Under the pieces are notes generated by a model. That model made no database searches. It was not told where the DNA came from and saw nothing but the letters and a program-made list of their open reading frames with translations. Below are positions 17,851-28,747 of a DNA stretch of 32,837 nucleotides, piece after piece. Source of the stretch: Gammaproteobacteria bacterium SG8_30 (lineage in GTDB: Bacteria; Pseudomonadota; Gammaproteobacteria; Steroidobacterales; Steroidobacteraceae); the NCBI GenBank assembly GCA_001303245.1, contig LJNS01000018.1, forward strand, positions 1-32,837, written 5' to 3'. Within the stretch, counting starts at the first letter, position 1. Each line of letters begins with the position of its first letter. The translations under genes were made by a program, and so were the position numbers.

Positions 17851-18384
17851 ATGGCTGTCAGCATCCGTGATGCCCGCAGGCTGCCCGAGGACCGGGACTG
17901 GATCGAGCGCACGTACGGGGACTATCTCGACGATCTGGCCGCGGGCTCGACAGGCGTTTTCCCTGCATTGACCGTCACCGGCCAGGGAACGGTCGACTTG
18001 CTCGCGCCCTGGTTCCGCGACGAGCGCGTCACGCCGCTGGTCATCCTGCAGGACGGTCGTGCGGCAGGCTTCGCGGTCGTGCAGCGCACGACGATCGCGC
18101 GAGCAGGCCCCGGGGCCTGCCACAAGCTGACCGAGTTCTTCATCCGCGAGGAGAGCCGGCGGCTCGGTCTCGGCCGGGCGGCCGCCACCCTGATCTTCGA
18201 CCGGTTCGAGGGCGACTGGATCGTGACCGAGACGCTGCGGCACCGCGGGGCCGTGGCATTCTGGCGCAGGGTCATCGCGGGCTATACTGGCGGCCGCTAC
18301 CGCGAGCGCAGCTCGTCGTACGAGGTGCAGCACAGCTTCCGCAGCGGTCCACGCAAGTCGCCGGGAGAGCAACATCAGGAGTAG
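17851..18384 (+). CDS. GNAT-family acetyltransferase
   Basis: GNAT enzymes move an acetyl group from acetyl-CoA to an amine; the substrate here is unknown. The 177-residue protein has the acetyl-CoA pyrophosphate loop RRLGLG at 103-108, preceded by the strand LTEFFIREE, and the later motif AVAFWRRVI at 134-142. The last 20 residues are polar and probably disordered. AAGGAG at 17832-17837 is rather far (13 bases) from ATG 17851; AGG at 17842-17844 is nearer. The stop is 3 bases before the next gene, so the two are probably one operon. No promoter is obvious after the terminator at 17780-17830. Confidence 0.85.
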   Translation: MAVSIRDARRLPEDRDWIERTYGDYLDDLAAGSTGVFPALTVTGQGTVDLLAPWFRDERVTPLVILQDGRAAGFAVVQRTTIARAGPGACHKLTEFFIREESRRLGLGRAAATLIFDRFEGDWIVTETLRHRGAVAFWRRVIAGYTGGRYRERSSSYEVQHSFRSGPRKSPGEQHQE

Positions 18385-18387
18385 CCC

Positions 18388-20112
18388 ATGCATCGCTGGC
18401 TGCGGCTTCCTGCGGTCATCCTCGCAGGCTGCATGGGGGCCGTCGTCGTGAGTCACGCGGCGTCGCGCCCCGTCGGATTGCCTTTCGCGACGCGTTCCGA
18501 GGCCATGGCGCCCCGTGCCATGGCGGCGACCAGCCAGCCGCTCGCCACGGAGGCCGCACTCGAGATCCTGCGGCGCGGCGGCTCAGCCGTCGATGCGGCG
18601 ATCGCCGCCAACGCGGTGCTGGGCCTGACCGAGCCGACCGGCAGCGGGATCGGCGGCGACCTGTTCGCCATCGTCTGGGATCCCGCCTCGGGCAAGCTGC
18701 ACGGCTTGAATGCCAGCGGCCGGGCGCCGCGCTCGCTGTCGCTCGACTACTTCAGGGAGCGCGGCATCGAGCGCATGCCTTCCTACGGGCCGCTGCCGGT
18801 CACTGTGCCCGGCGCCGTGGACGGTTGGTTCGAATTGCATGGCCGCTTCGGCCGGCTGCCCATGAAGGACGTACTCGAGCCGGCCGTCCGCTACGCGCGC
18901 GACGGCTTCCCGGTGACCGAGGTGATCGCCTTCGCCTGGGAGCGCAACGTCCGTGCCCTGCAGGAGTTCCCGGGTTTCCGCGAGACCTTCATGCCCGATG
19001 GTCGCGCACCGGCAAAGGGCGAGATGTTCGCCAATCCGCGGCTCGCCCGCACCTACGAGACCCTCGCGCGGGAGGGACGCGACGCGTTCTACCGGGGCGA
19101 CATCGCCCGCAGGATCGCGGCCTACATGGCGGAGAACGGCGGCTTCCTGAGCTACGAGGACCTCGCGGCGCACCGCTCCGAGTGGGTCGAGCCGGTCTCG
19201 ACGACCTACCGGGGCTATCGGGTCTGGGAGCTGCCCCCCAACGGTCAGGGCATCGCGGCCCTGCAGATGCTCAACATCCTCGAGGGCTACGACATCGCAG
19301 CTATGGGACCGGGCAGCGCCGACTATCTGCACGTCCTGACCGAGGCCAAGAAACTCGTCTTCGAGGATCGCGGCCGGTACTACGCCGATCCCGACTTCGC
19401 CGACGTGCCCGTGGACCGGCTGATCTCCAAGGAGTACGCGGCGGCCCGGCGGGCACTCATCGACCCCGAGCGGGCGGCCGACACGTACTCGCCCGGCGAC
19501 ATGCCGCCTGCCGGCGCCGACACGGTCTACCTGACGGTAGCCGGACCCGACGGGATGATGGTGTCGCTCATACAGAGCAACTACCGCGGCATGGGGTCGG
19601 GGATGACACCAGGCGACCTCGGTTTCGTGCTGCAGGATCGCGGCGAGGGGTTCTCGCTGAAGGCCGGCCACCGGAACGCGCTCGAGCCCGGCAAACGGCC
19701 CTTCCACACGATCATCCCGGCCTTCGTGACCCGTGACGGCAAGCCCTGGATGAGCTTCGGCGTGATGGGCGGCGACATGCAGCCGCAGGGACACGTGCAG
19801 ATCATCGTCAACCTCGTCGACTTCGGCATGAACCTGCAGGAGGCGGGCGACGCACCCCGGCTCCAGCACGGGCTCAACCAGCGCGGCGAGCATCGCGCCG
19901 ACGAGGAACTCCGCGACGGCGGCGTCGTCCTGCTCGAGACGGGCTTCCCGCCCGAGGTCGTCGAGGCGCTGCGGCGGCGCGGCCACGTCGTGTCGGAGGA
20001 CCAGTCCGGTTACCGATTCGGCGGCTACCAGGCAATCCGCCGCGATCCGGTGACCGGTGCCTACACGGGCGCGACGGAATCCCGCAAGGACGGCCTCGCC
20101 GCCGGCTATTGA
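18388..20112 (+). CDS. ggt: Gamma-glutamyltransferase-family protein, exported
   Basis: This family comprises self-cleaving N-terminal nucleophile hydrolases that act on glutathione and other gamma-glutamyl amides. The 574-residue precursor has an N-terminal signal (MHRWLRLPAVILAGCMGAVV), then GGSAVDAAIAANAVLGL and GSGIGGDLFAI. The likely cleavage site and nucleophile is Thr379 in ADTVYLTVAGPDG, followed by SNYRGMGSGM. The usual substrate-carboxylate motif RExAP reads GRAP (111-114), as in GGT-like proteins of less certain specificity, so glutathione as substrate is an inference. LAGC at 12-15 matches a lipobox, but hydrophobic residues continue to SHA-A, so signal peptidase I cleavage is also possible. 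AGGAG is 6 bases upstream of ATG. Confidence 0.88.
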   Translation: MHRWLRLPAVILAGCMGAVVVSHAASRPVGLPFATRSEAMAPRAMAATSQPLATEAALEILRRGGSAVDAAIAANAVLGLTEPTGSGIGGDLFAIVWDPASGKLHGLNASGRAPRSLSLDYFRERGIERMPSYGPLPVTVPGAVDGWFELHGRFGRLPMKDVLEPAVRYARDGFPVTEVIAFAWERNVRALQEFPGFRETFMPDGRAPAKGEMFANPRLARTYETLAREGRDAFYRGDIARRIAAYMAENGGFLSYEDLAAHRSEWVEPVSTTYRGYRVWELPPNGQGIAALQMLNILEGYDIAAMGPGSADYLHVLTEAKKLVFEDRGRYYADPDFADVPVDRLISKEYAAARRALIDPERAADTYSPGDMPPAGADTVYLTVAGPDGMMVSLIQSNYRGMGSGMTPGDLGFVLQDRGEGFSLKAGHRNALEPGKRPFHTIIPAFVTRDGKPWMSFGVMGGDMQPQGHVQIIVNLVDFGMNLQEAGDAPRLQHGLNQRGEHRADEELRDGGVVLLETGFPPEVVEALRRRGHVVSEDQSGYRFGGYQAIRRDPVTGAYTGATESRKDGLAAGY

Positions 20113-20132
20113 CGGTCGCGCCCCGGCGACCG
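20113..20132. terminator. Hairpin between convergent ggt and copper chaperone genes
   Basis: CGGTCGC at 20113-20119 pairs perfectly with GCGACCG at 20126-20132 around a 6-base loop, directly after the ggt stop and 13 bases from the stop of the minus-strand gene. There is no T-run on either strand. It probably helps end both transcripts. Confidence 0.45.
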
Positions 20133-20144
20133 GGCCCGCGGACG

Positions 20145-20621
20145 TCAGTGATGAGCGTGATGGTTCCCGCCCGCTTCGTCTGACCCCGCCGCGAAGACCC
20201 GGATTTCGGTGCGCTGCTCGCCGGCGACCTCGAACTCGAGCACGAGGGGAATGCGCTCGCCCTCCGCTAGCGGCTTGCGCAGGCCCATGAGCATCAAGTG
20301 CATCCCGCCGGGCTCGAGCACCACACGCTCGCCCGCTCCCACGTGCAGCGGCTCCACCTTCCGCATCCTGGCGACGTCCCCGTCGTGCACGGTTGCGTGC
20401 ACCTCCACCTTGTCTGCCCGTGGCGAGGAGGCCGACAGCAGCCGGTCGGAGCGCGCGCCTCGGTTGTCGATCACGAGGTAGGCAGCCGCGACCGGTGAGC
20501 CCGGTGGCGTGGCCCGGGCCCAGGCCCGCTCCAGCTTCATGCCCTCGCCTTCGGCGCCGGCCGCGAGCGCAGCAAGCGCCAAGGTGGCTCCGACGATGCG
20601 GGCTGCGCGCTTCACTTCCAT
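20145..20621 (-). CDS. Periplasmic copper chaperone of the PCuAC family
   Basis: PCuAC proteins bind Cu(I) in the periplasm and help metallate cytochrome oxidase CuA or other targets. The 158-residue protein has a Sec signal (MEVKRAARIVGATLALAALA) and the exact copper motif H-x10-M-x21-H-x-M at His75, Met86, His108 and Met110, with the family sequence LEPGGMHLMLMGL. The C-terminus GGNHHAHH adds possible metal ligands. ATG at 20621-20619 has GGGAG 9 bases upstream. It starts 35 bases after the uvrA stop on the same strand, so it may be read from the uvrA transcript; no promoter of its own is clear. No cytochrome oxidase or Sco gene is nearby. Confidence 0.92.
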   Translation of the reverse strand: MEVKRAARIVGATLALAALAAGAEGEGMKLERAWARATPPGSPVAAAYLVIDNRGARSDRLLSASSPRADKVEVHATVHDGDVARMRKVEPLHVGAGERVVLEPGGMHLMLMGLRKPLAEGERIPLVLEFEVAGEQRTEIRVFAAGSDEAGGNHHAHH

Positions 20622-20656
20622 GGGCTGGTTCTCCCGTACATGCATCGGCTCCGGCA

Positions 20657-23521
<2,865 letters not shown>

Positions 23522-23554
23522 GCTGCGGAGGGAGGCGGAGGAAGAAAGCCCTCA

Positions 23555-23585
23555 AGCATACGCGCCCGAGCCCCGGCGCTGCAAA
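23555..23585 (-). promoter_or_regulatory. Possible uvrA promoter
   Basis: On the minus strand TATGCT (23560-23555) could be a -10 box, with TTTGCA (23585-23580) as -35 at a long 19-base spacing. Transcription would start near 23548 and give a leader of about 27 bases. The match is modest. No LexA box of E. coli type (CTG-N10-CAG with an AT-rich centre) is seen here. Confidence 0.3.
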
Positions 23586-23635
23586 GCCCTCTTCGCGCGC
23601 CCGAGTGCGGCGGCTCCGCTGGCGAGTCGCGCCAA

Positions 23636-23657
23636 ATTCCGGTGAAACGGCCGGAAT
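23636..23657. promoter_or_regulatory. Perfect inverted repeat between uvrA and ssb
   Basis: ATTCCGG at 23636-23642 and CCGGAAT at 23651-23657 are exact reverse complements separated by 8 bases. The site ends 6 bases before the -35 box of the ssb promoter and lies upstream of uvrA. Size and position suit an operator for a dimeric regulator shared by both genes. E. coli uvrA and ssb are LexA-controlled, but this sequence does not resemble the E. coli LexA box, so the binder is unknown. Confidence 0.45.
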
Positions 23658-23663
23658 CGCGCG

Positions 23664-23692
23664 GTGACCAGGCGGCCCGTGCCGTCTAGAAT
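23664..23692 (+). promoter_or_regulatory. Promoter of ssb
   Basis: GTGACC at 23664-23669 (4 of 6) and TAGAAT at 23687-23692 (5 of 6) are 17 bases apart. Transcription would start near 23699, giving a leader of about 67 bases before ATG 23766. Confidence 0.6.
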
Positions 23693-23765
23693 AGGCCTTG
23701 CAACAAGACCGGGACCGGCGCGCGGGCCCGGCGGGGATTTCCTGACGCAGATCGAGGTGAGTTCC

Positions 23766-24221
23766 ATGGCGCGAGGCATCAACAAGGTCATCCTGGTCGG
23801 CCACCTGGGGCAGGACCCACAGAGCCGTGCGATGCCGAGCGGCAAGTCCGTGGTCAATCTGCGGGTCGCAACGACGGACCAGTGGCGTGACAAGGCGACG
23901 GGTGAGAACAAGGAAAACACCGAGTGGCACAACGTCGTCATGTTCGACCGGCTTGCCGAGATTGCGGCCGAGTACCTGCGCAAGGGGTCGCAGATATATG
24001 TCGAGGGCAAGCTGCGGACGCGCAAGTGGCAGGATCGCGAGGGCCAGGATCGCTACACCACCGAGATCGTCGCCAACGAGATGCAGATGCTCGGGGGTCG
24101 TAGCGGTAGCGGTGGCAGCTACGAGCGCAGCACTCCGCCTGCGAGGGAGGAGCCTGCACAGGCCAGCCGAACGGGACCGTCGGGCGGTGGGGACGACTTC
24201 GACGACGACATTCCGTTCTGA
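23766..24221 (+). CDS. ssb: Single-stranded DNA-binding protein
   Basis: SSB coats single-stranded DNA as a tetramer and recruits replication and repair proteins through its acidic tip. The 151-residue protein has an OB fold at about residues 4-110 ([56 protein letters not shown]), a Gly/Ser/Pro-rich linker shorter than in E. coli (178 residues in total there), and the intact tip [12 protein letters not shown] 23766 has GAGGTGA at 23754-23760, 5 bases upstream. In-frame codons upstream would extend into the promoter region and are rejected. Confidence 0.98.
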   Translation: MARGINKVILVGHLGQDPQSRAMPSGKSVVNLRVATTDQWRDKATGENKENTEWHNVVMFDRLAEIAAEYLRKGSQIYVEGKLRTRKWQDREGQDRYTTEIVANEMQMLGGRSGSGGSYERSTPPAREEPAQASRTGPSGGGDDFDDDIPF

Positions 24222-24259
24222 CTCCCGGCGACGACGCCGCTTCGCCCTTCATCGACTCG

Positions 24260-24304
24260 CGCACGCGCCGCCCTGCCTCCGTCGCTGCGCGGGCGGCCCG
24301 TGCG
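24260..24304 (+). terminator. Possible terminator hairpin after ssb
   Basis: CGCACG 24260-24265 pairs with CGTGCG 24299-24304, and CCGCCC 24268-24273 with GGGCGG 24291-24296, separated by a 2x2 internal loop; the terminal loop is 17 bases. No T-run follows. The rest of the 208-base ssb-to-next-gene gap holds no clear promoter; ACTTA-N7-TAAGT at 24357-24373 is a weak inverted repeat. Confidence 0.4.
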
Positions 24305-24429
24305 ACCCCAACTGTGAACCCGTCCACAGGCTCGGGCACGACTTGGGGCGGCTGTGACTTAACGGCTGTAAGTTAGCGATTCACGAGTGAAAACCGGTCC
24401 GGCAACGGCCGGCGTCGGAGGAATTGCGC

Positions 24430-27249
24430 TTGCAGCCTGGCTCGGGGGCACACGGCAAGGCGGTCGCCTTGGAGATCCGGCGCTGGTTCGCCGACCGGGG
24501 CGGCCTGGCGGCGGTCGTCGCCTGCGCTGCGGCGGTCGCCGCCGCCGGGGTGGCTGCCACCGGGCCGGTGGCCGTCCCGCAACAGCTGCTGGCTGCGGCC
24601 CCGCTGCTGATCTCACTGATCGCGCTGCTGGTGGCGTGGCGGACATCCACCTACTTCGACCTGCCGCGCGAGCGTCGCTATGCCTGGCGCCTGGTGTCAC
24701 TCGCGCTGCTCGGGGTCTTGGCCACAGGAGCCGCTGTCCAGGCCTTCTCGGCCCTGGCCGGAACGGTGACCCGGCTGAGCACCTGGACCCTGCCGGCGGC
24801 CGACCTGATTTTTCACGCAGTTCTGGCCGGGGGCATCGGCGTACTGGTCCACTCCTGCCGGGACGGCGCGCCGCGCGCCCGCTTCTGGCTCGACGCCATG
24901 GCCGTCGTGCTGTCCTTCGGCGCGCTGCTCTGGCTATTCGTGCTTGCGCCGCTCGTCGAACAGGTCGGGCCGGGGGCGGCCCTGAGGCCGACCCTGGACG
25001 CCGTCCTCCTGATGCTCGCGGCGTTGCTGCTGATCCGCAGGGCGGGCCGCCTGCGCTCGGCGGCCGGCGCGTGGGTCGCTCTGGCGACGGGGCTGTTGCT
25101 GGTGGGCGACCTCCACGCGGCCTGGAACGCCGGCAAAGCCCAGGCGCTCACGGGGGTGACGCACGGCGTCTGCTACGCGTTGCTCGCGGTCGCAGCCCAG
25201 GCGGATTACCTCGGTGCCAGCCGGATCGATCGCAGGTCCGGCCTGCGTCCCTGGAGCTGGGGCGACGCTGGCATCCTGCCGTTCGCGGGCCTGCTGATGG
25301 CGATGGGCATCCTCGTGTACGACCGCGCCCCCGCCTGGCGCGAGCCCGGCGTGCTGCTGTTGTTCGTGGTATGCGCCGCCGGACTGTTGTTGATCGGCCG
25401 CCAGCTGCTGGCGACGCGTGAGGTGGCACGCTTCGAGGCGAACGCCGCGAGGACGGCGGCCGAGGCGCGGTTTTCCTCGCTCGTGCGCAACTCCTCGGAC
25501 GCCATAGCGATCGCTGCCGAGGACGGCAGGCTGTTCTATGTCACGCCGTCCGCCGAGCGGGTCTTCGGGCTGCGGCCGGAGGAGCTGGTCGGGCGCCGCA
25601 TGACCGAGCTCGTCGCGCTCGAGGACCGGGCCCGCCTGCAGGAGTTGTTCAGCACGTCGCTGGCGCAGGCCGGGGCGTCCGCGACCCTCGAGTTGCGCGT
25701 CCCGCGGGGCAAGGACCGGCACCGGATCATCGAGATGGTCGCCACCAACCTGCTCACCGAGCCGTCGGTGGCAGGCTGCGTGCTCAACATCCGCGACGTC
25801 ACGGATCGCAAGGGACTCGAGGACCAGCTGCGGCGCCTGGCGTTCCACGACCCGCTGACGCTGCTCGCCAACCGGGCGCTGTTCCGCGACCGCGTGGAGC
25901 ACGCGCTCGCCGTCTCCCGTCGCCGCGGCAATCGGGTCGCGGCCATATTCGTCGACCTGGACAACTTCAAGAAGATCAACGACAGCATGGGTCACGGGGA
26001 GGGAGACCGGGTGCTGCGGGCCACCGCGCAGCGTCTCTCCAAGTGCACACGCAACGGCGACACGGTCGCCCGCCTGGGCGGCGACGAGTTCGCGATCCTC
26101 ACCGAGGACGCCGCGCACGCGGACGACGTCATCGAGGTCGCAGCCCGGATCGTGGAGGCGCTGAAGGAGCCGTTCCCGTTCGCCGGATCGAGCCTGCGGG
26201 TGGCCGCGAGCGTGGGCGTCGCCTTCGCCGACGAGGCGGACGGCGTGGAGGAACTGTTGCGCAACGCGGACGTGGCGATGTACCACGCCAAGGAACAGGG
26301 CAAGAGCCGCTACGCCGTGTTCCAGCCGGAGATGCAGCGGGAAGTGCAGGACCGGCTGCGCATCGAGGCCGACCTGACGCGCGCCATCCACCGCAACGAG
26401 CTGAGGCTCTTGTACCAGCCGATCGTCGACCTAGGCTCCGGCTACCTGCTCGGCGTCGAGGCGCTCGTCCGCTGGCAGCATCCGGAGCGTGGCCTCATCC
26501 CGCCGGCCGAGTTCATCGAGGTCGCGGAGGAGACCGGCCAGGTCGTGGGGCTCGGTCGCTGGGTGCTGCACGAGGCCTGCCGCGAGGTCCGCGAGTGGCA
26601 GCGACGGATGCCACTCGGCAAGCAGCTGCGCGTCGCCGTCAACGTATCGGGCCAGCAGCTGCAGGGAGGTGACCTGGTAGCCGAGGTCACGGGCGCGCTC
26701 GAGCACACCGGGCTGGACGCCGGCGCGTTGGTGATCGAGATGACCGAGAGCGTCGTCATGCAGAACACCGAAGAGACCTTCGCCAAGCTGAGCCGGCTCA
26801 AGCGACTCGGTGTGCGCATTGCCATCGACGACTTCGGTACCGGCTACTCGTCGCTCTCCTACCTGCACCGGTTTCCGATCGACATCCTGAAGATCGACCG
26901 TTCGTTCGTGCAGCGGCTCGGCGAGGAACGCGACGGGACGGAGCTCGCGCGGGCCATCATCACGCTCGGCGAGACGCTCGGGCTCGAAGTGGTCGCGGAA
27001 GGCATCGAGTACGAGCACCAGCTTCGGGAGCTGGTGGAGCTCGGATGCGTGGCGGGGCAGGGCTACTACTATTCGAGGCCCGCGTTGCTGCGCGAGATCG
27101 AGTACTCGCACCACGCCAAGCTCCGCAAGGCGTTCGTCAGAAGCCTGCCGCCCGAGGCGGGCACCAGCGCCACCGGGCGCTTCAAGCGACCGGAGATCCC
27201 GGACGACCTCGGTATCGACCTCGGAACGGTGGCAGGGCTCGGCCGGTAA
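24430..27249 (+). CDS. Membrane PAS-GGDEF-EAL c-di-GMP turnover protein
   Basis: This protein should make and/or degrade cyclic di-GMP at the inner membrane. Of 939 residues, about the first 310 hold some ten hydrophobic segments (a MASE-like sensor of a type I cannot name), then a PAS domain (RFSSLVRNSSDAIAIAAEDG onwards), GGDEF and EAL. GGDEF is intact at 26077-26091, with the inhibitory RxxD site (RNGD) five residues before it. EAL residues are also intact: EALVRW at 26458, EMTES, DDFGTGYSS at 26827, KIDRSF and AEGIE. Both activities are therefore possible. No ATG fits the start. TTG 24430 is chosen because GGAGG at 24417-24421 is 8 bases upstream; TTG 24424 is the alternative. Confidence 0.93.
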   Translation: MQPGSGAHGKAVALEIRRWFADRGGLAAVVACAAAVAAAGVAATGPVAVPQQLLAAAPLLISLIALLVAWRTSTYFDLPRERRYAWRLVSLALLGVLATGAAVQAFSALAGTVTRLSTWTLPAADLIFHAVLAGGIGVLVHSCRDGAPRARFWLDAMAVVLSFGALLWLFVLAPLVEQVGPGAALRPTLDAVLLMLAALLLIRRAGRLRSAAGAWVALATGLLLVGDLHAAWNAGKAQALTGVTHGVCYALLAVAAQADYLGASRIDRRSGLRPWSWGDAGILPFAGLLMAMGILVYDRAPAWREPGVLLLFVVCAAGLLLIGRQLLATREVARFEANAARTAAEARFSSLVRNSSDAIAIAAEDGRLFYVTPSAERVFGLRPEELVGRRMTELVALEDRARLQELFSTSLAQAGASATLELRVPRGKDRHRIIEMVATNLLTEPSVAGCVLNIRDVTDRKGLEDQLRRLAFHDPLTLLANRALFRDRVEHALAVSRRRGNRVAAIFVDLDNFKKINDSMGHGEGDRVLRATAQRLSKCTRNGDTVARLGGDEFAILTEDAAHADDVIEVAARIVEALKEPFPFAGSSLRVAASVGVAFADEADGVEELLRNADVAMYHAKEQGKSRYAVFQPEMQREVQDRLRIEADLTRAIHRNELRLLYQPIVDLGSGYLLGVEALVRWQHPERGLIPPAEFIEVAEETGQVVGLGRWVLHEACREVREWQRRMPLGKQLRVAVNVSGQQLQGGDLVAEVTGALEHTGLDAGALVIEMTESVVMQNTEETFAKLSRLKRLGVRIAIDDFGTGYSSLSYLHRFPIDILKIDRSFVQRLGEERDGTELARAIITLGETLGLEVVAEGIEYEHQLRELVELGCVAGQGYYYSRPALLREIEYSHHAKLRKAFVRSLPPEAGTSATGRFKRPEIPDDLGIDLGTVAGLGR

Positions 27250-27320
27250 GGCTGGCGGGAAGGCTTGCCTTTCAAGGACTTGACTGCCCGAGCGTGGCCG
27301 GCGGAGGGGCCTGCTGCCCT

Positions 27321-27349
27321 TTCAATCGAGCCCCCAAAACCGCTACCCT
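27321..27349 (+). promoter_or_regulatory. Weak candidate promoter of the miaB block
   Basis: TTCAAT at 27321-27326 and TACCCT at 27344-27349 (4 of 6) lie 17 bases apart in the 133-base gap before miaB. Both boxes are poor. Otherwise I see no signal in this gap, and no clear terminator for the upstream gene. Confidence 0.3.
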
Positions 27350-27382
27350 AAACGCCGTTTCGTCACCCACCCGCGAGGCCGG

Positions 27383-28747
27383 ATGGCCGGTCGTCTCTAC
27401 ATCACGACCTTCGGCTGCCAGATGAACGAGTACGATTCCGCCCGGATGGTGGACGTGCTGCGCGAATCCCAGGGGCTCGAGCTCACGCGCGATCCGGAAC
27501 TGGCCGATGTCGTGCTTCTCAACACCTGCTCGGTTCGCGAGAAGGCGCAGGAGAAGGTCTTCTCGCACCTCGGCCAGTGGCGGCTGCTCAAGCAGCGGCG
27601 TCCCGGCCTGATCATCGGGGTCGGAGGGTGCGTCGCCAGCCAGGAGGGGGAGGGAATACGCGAGCGGGCCCCCTACGTCGATCTTGTCTTCGGGCCCCAG
27701 ACCCTCCACCGGCTGCCGGAGATGATCGCCGCGCTGCGCTCGAGCGGGCGCGCCCAGGTCGACGTCTCCTTCCCCGAGATCGAGAAGTTCGACCGGCTGC
27801 CGGCGCCGCGCGCGGGGAGTGCGACCGCATTCGTCTCGGTCATGGAAGGCTGCAGCAAGTATTGCAGCTTCTGCGTCGTGCCCTACACGCGCGGCGAGGA
27901 AATGAGCCGGCCGCTCGCCCAGGTCATCGCGGAGGTCGAGGCGCTCGCGGTACAGGGCGTGCGCGAGGTCATGCTGCTCGGCCAGAACGTCAATGCCTAT
28001 GCCGGAGCGATGGACGGCGGTGCGGAATGCGATCTCGCGACGCTGATTCGCTTCGTCGCCCGCGTCCCGGGCATCGAGCGCATCCGCTTCACCACCTCGC
28101 ACCCGCTGGAGTTCACCGACGCGCTGGTGGAGGCCTACGCCGAGGTGCCGAAGCTGGCCAATTACCTGCACCTGCCGGTTCAGAGCGGCTCGGACCGTGT
28201 CCTGGCCAGGATGAAGCGGGGCTACACCGCGCTCGAGTACAAGCAGAAGGTACGCAGGCTACGAGCCGTGCGGCCCGACATCAGCCTGTCCTCCGACTTC
28301 ATCGTTGGTTTTCCAGGCGAGACCGACCGCGACTTCGAGCAGACCATGAACCTGATCGCCGAGGTGGGCTTCGACCAGTCCTTCAGCTTCATCTACAGCC
28401 GCCGGCCCGGGACGCCGGCAGCGTCGCTTCCGGACGACGTGCCGCAGGCGATCAAGCAGCAGAGACTCGCACTGCTGCAGCGGCGCATCGACCAGCAGGC
28501 GCTCGGGATCAGCCGCGGCATGGTCGGGACCGTGCAGCGCGTGCTGGTCGAAAAGCCGTCCAAGAAGGATCCCAGCCGCCTGGCCGGGCGTACGGAGAAC
28601 ATGCGCTGGGTCAACTTCGACGGCCCTGCGGGGCTGCTCAATGGCTTCGCGGATGTCCGGGTCACCGAGGCACTCCCGAATTCGCTGCGCGGCAGACTGG
28701 TCGGCCCGGTGGAGGTTCCCGCTCCTCGCGTGGCCGCCGGTGGCTGA
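27383..28747 (+). CDS. miaB: tRNA methylthiotransferase MiaB
   Basis: MiaB adds a methylthio group to i6A37 of tRNAs reading UNN codons, giving ms2i6A. The 454-residue protein has the three N-terminal auxiliary-cluster cysteines at 12 (FGCQMN), 49 (NTCSVR) and 83 (GGCVAS), the radical SAM motif Cys157-x3-Cys161-x2-Cys164 (GCSKYCSFC), and a C-terminal TRAM domain (about 380-445) for tRNA binding. All six cysteine positions equal those of E. coli MiaB as I recall it. GAGG at 27375-27378 lies 4 bases before ATG 27383. It heads the block miaB-phoH-ybeY-corC-lnt, the same order as in E. coli. Confidence 0.98.
   Translation: MAGRLYITTFGCQMNEYDSARMVDVLRESQGLELTRDPELADVVLLNTCSVREKAQEKVFSHLGQWRLLKQRRPGLIIGVGGCVASQEGEGIRERAPYVDLVFGPQTLHRLPEMIAALRSSGRAQVDVSFPEIEKFDRLPAPRAGSATAFVSVMEGCSKYCSFCVVPYTRGEEMSRPLAQVIAEVEALAVQGVREVMLLGQNVNAYAGAMDGGAECDLATLIRFVARVPGIERIRFTTSHPLEFTDALVEAYAEVPKLANYLHLPVQSGSDRVLARMKRGYTALEYKQKVRRLRAVRPDISLSSDFIVGFPGETDRDFEQTMNLIAEVGFDQSFSFIYSRRPGTPAASLPDDVPQAIKQQRLALLQRRIDQQALGISRGMVGTVQRVLVEKPSKKDPSRLAGRTENMRWVNFDGPAGLLNGFADVRVTEALPNSLRGRLVGPVEVPAPRVAAGG

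Noticed and set aside
23522-23765. An E. coli-type LexA box between uvrA and ssb
   Set aside because: No CTG-N10-CAG with an AT-rich centre is present; only the GC-rich inverted repeat at 23636-23657 is seen.
24357-24373. ACTTA-N7-TAAGT as an operator before the GGDEF-EAL gene
   Set aside because: Only five bases per arm; expected by chance and not linked to a clear promoter.
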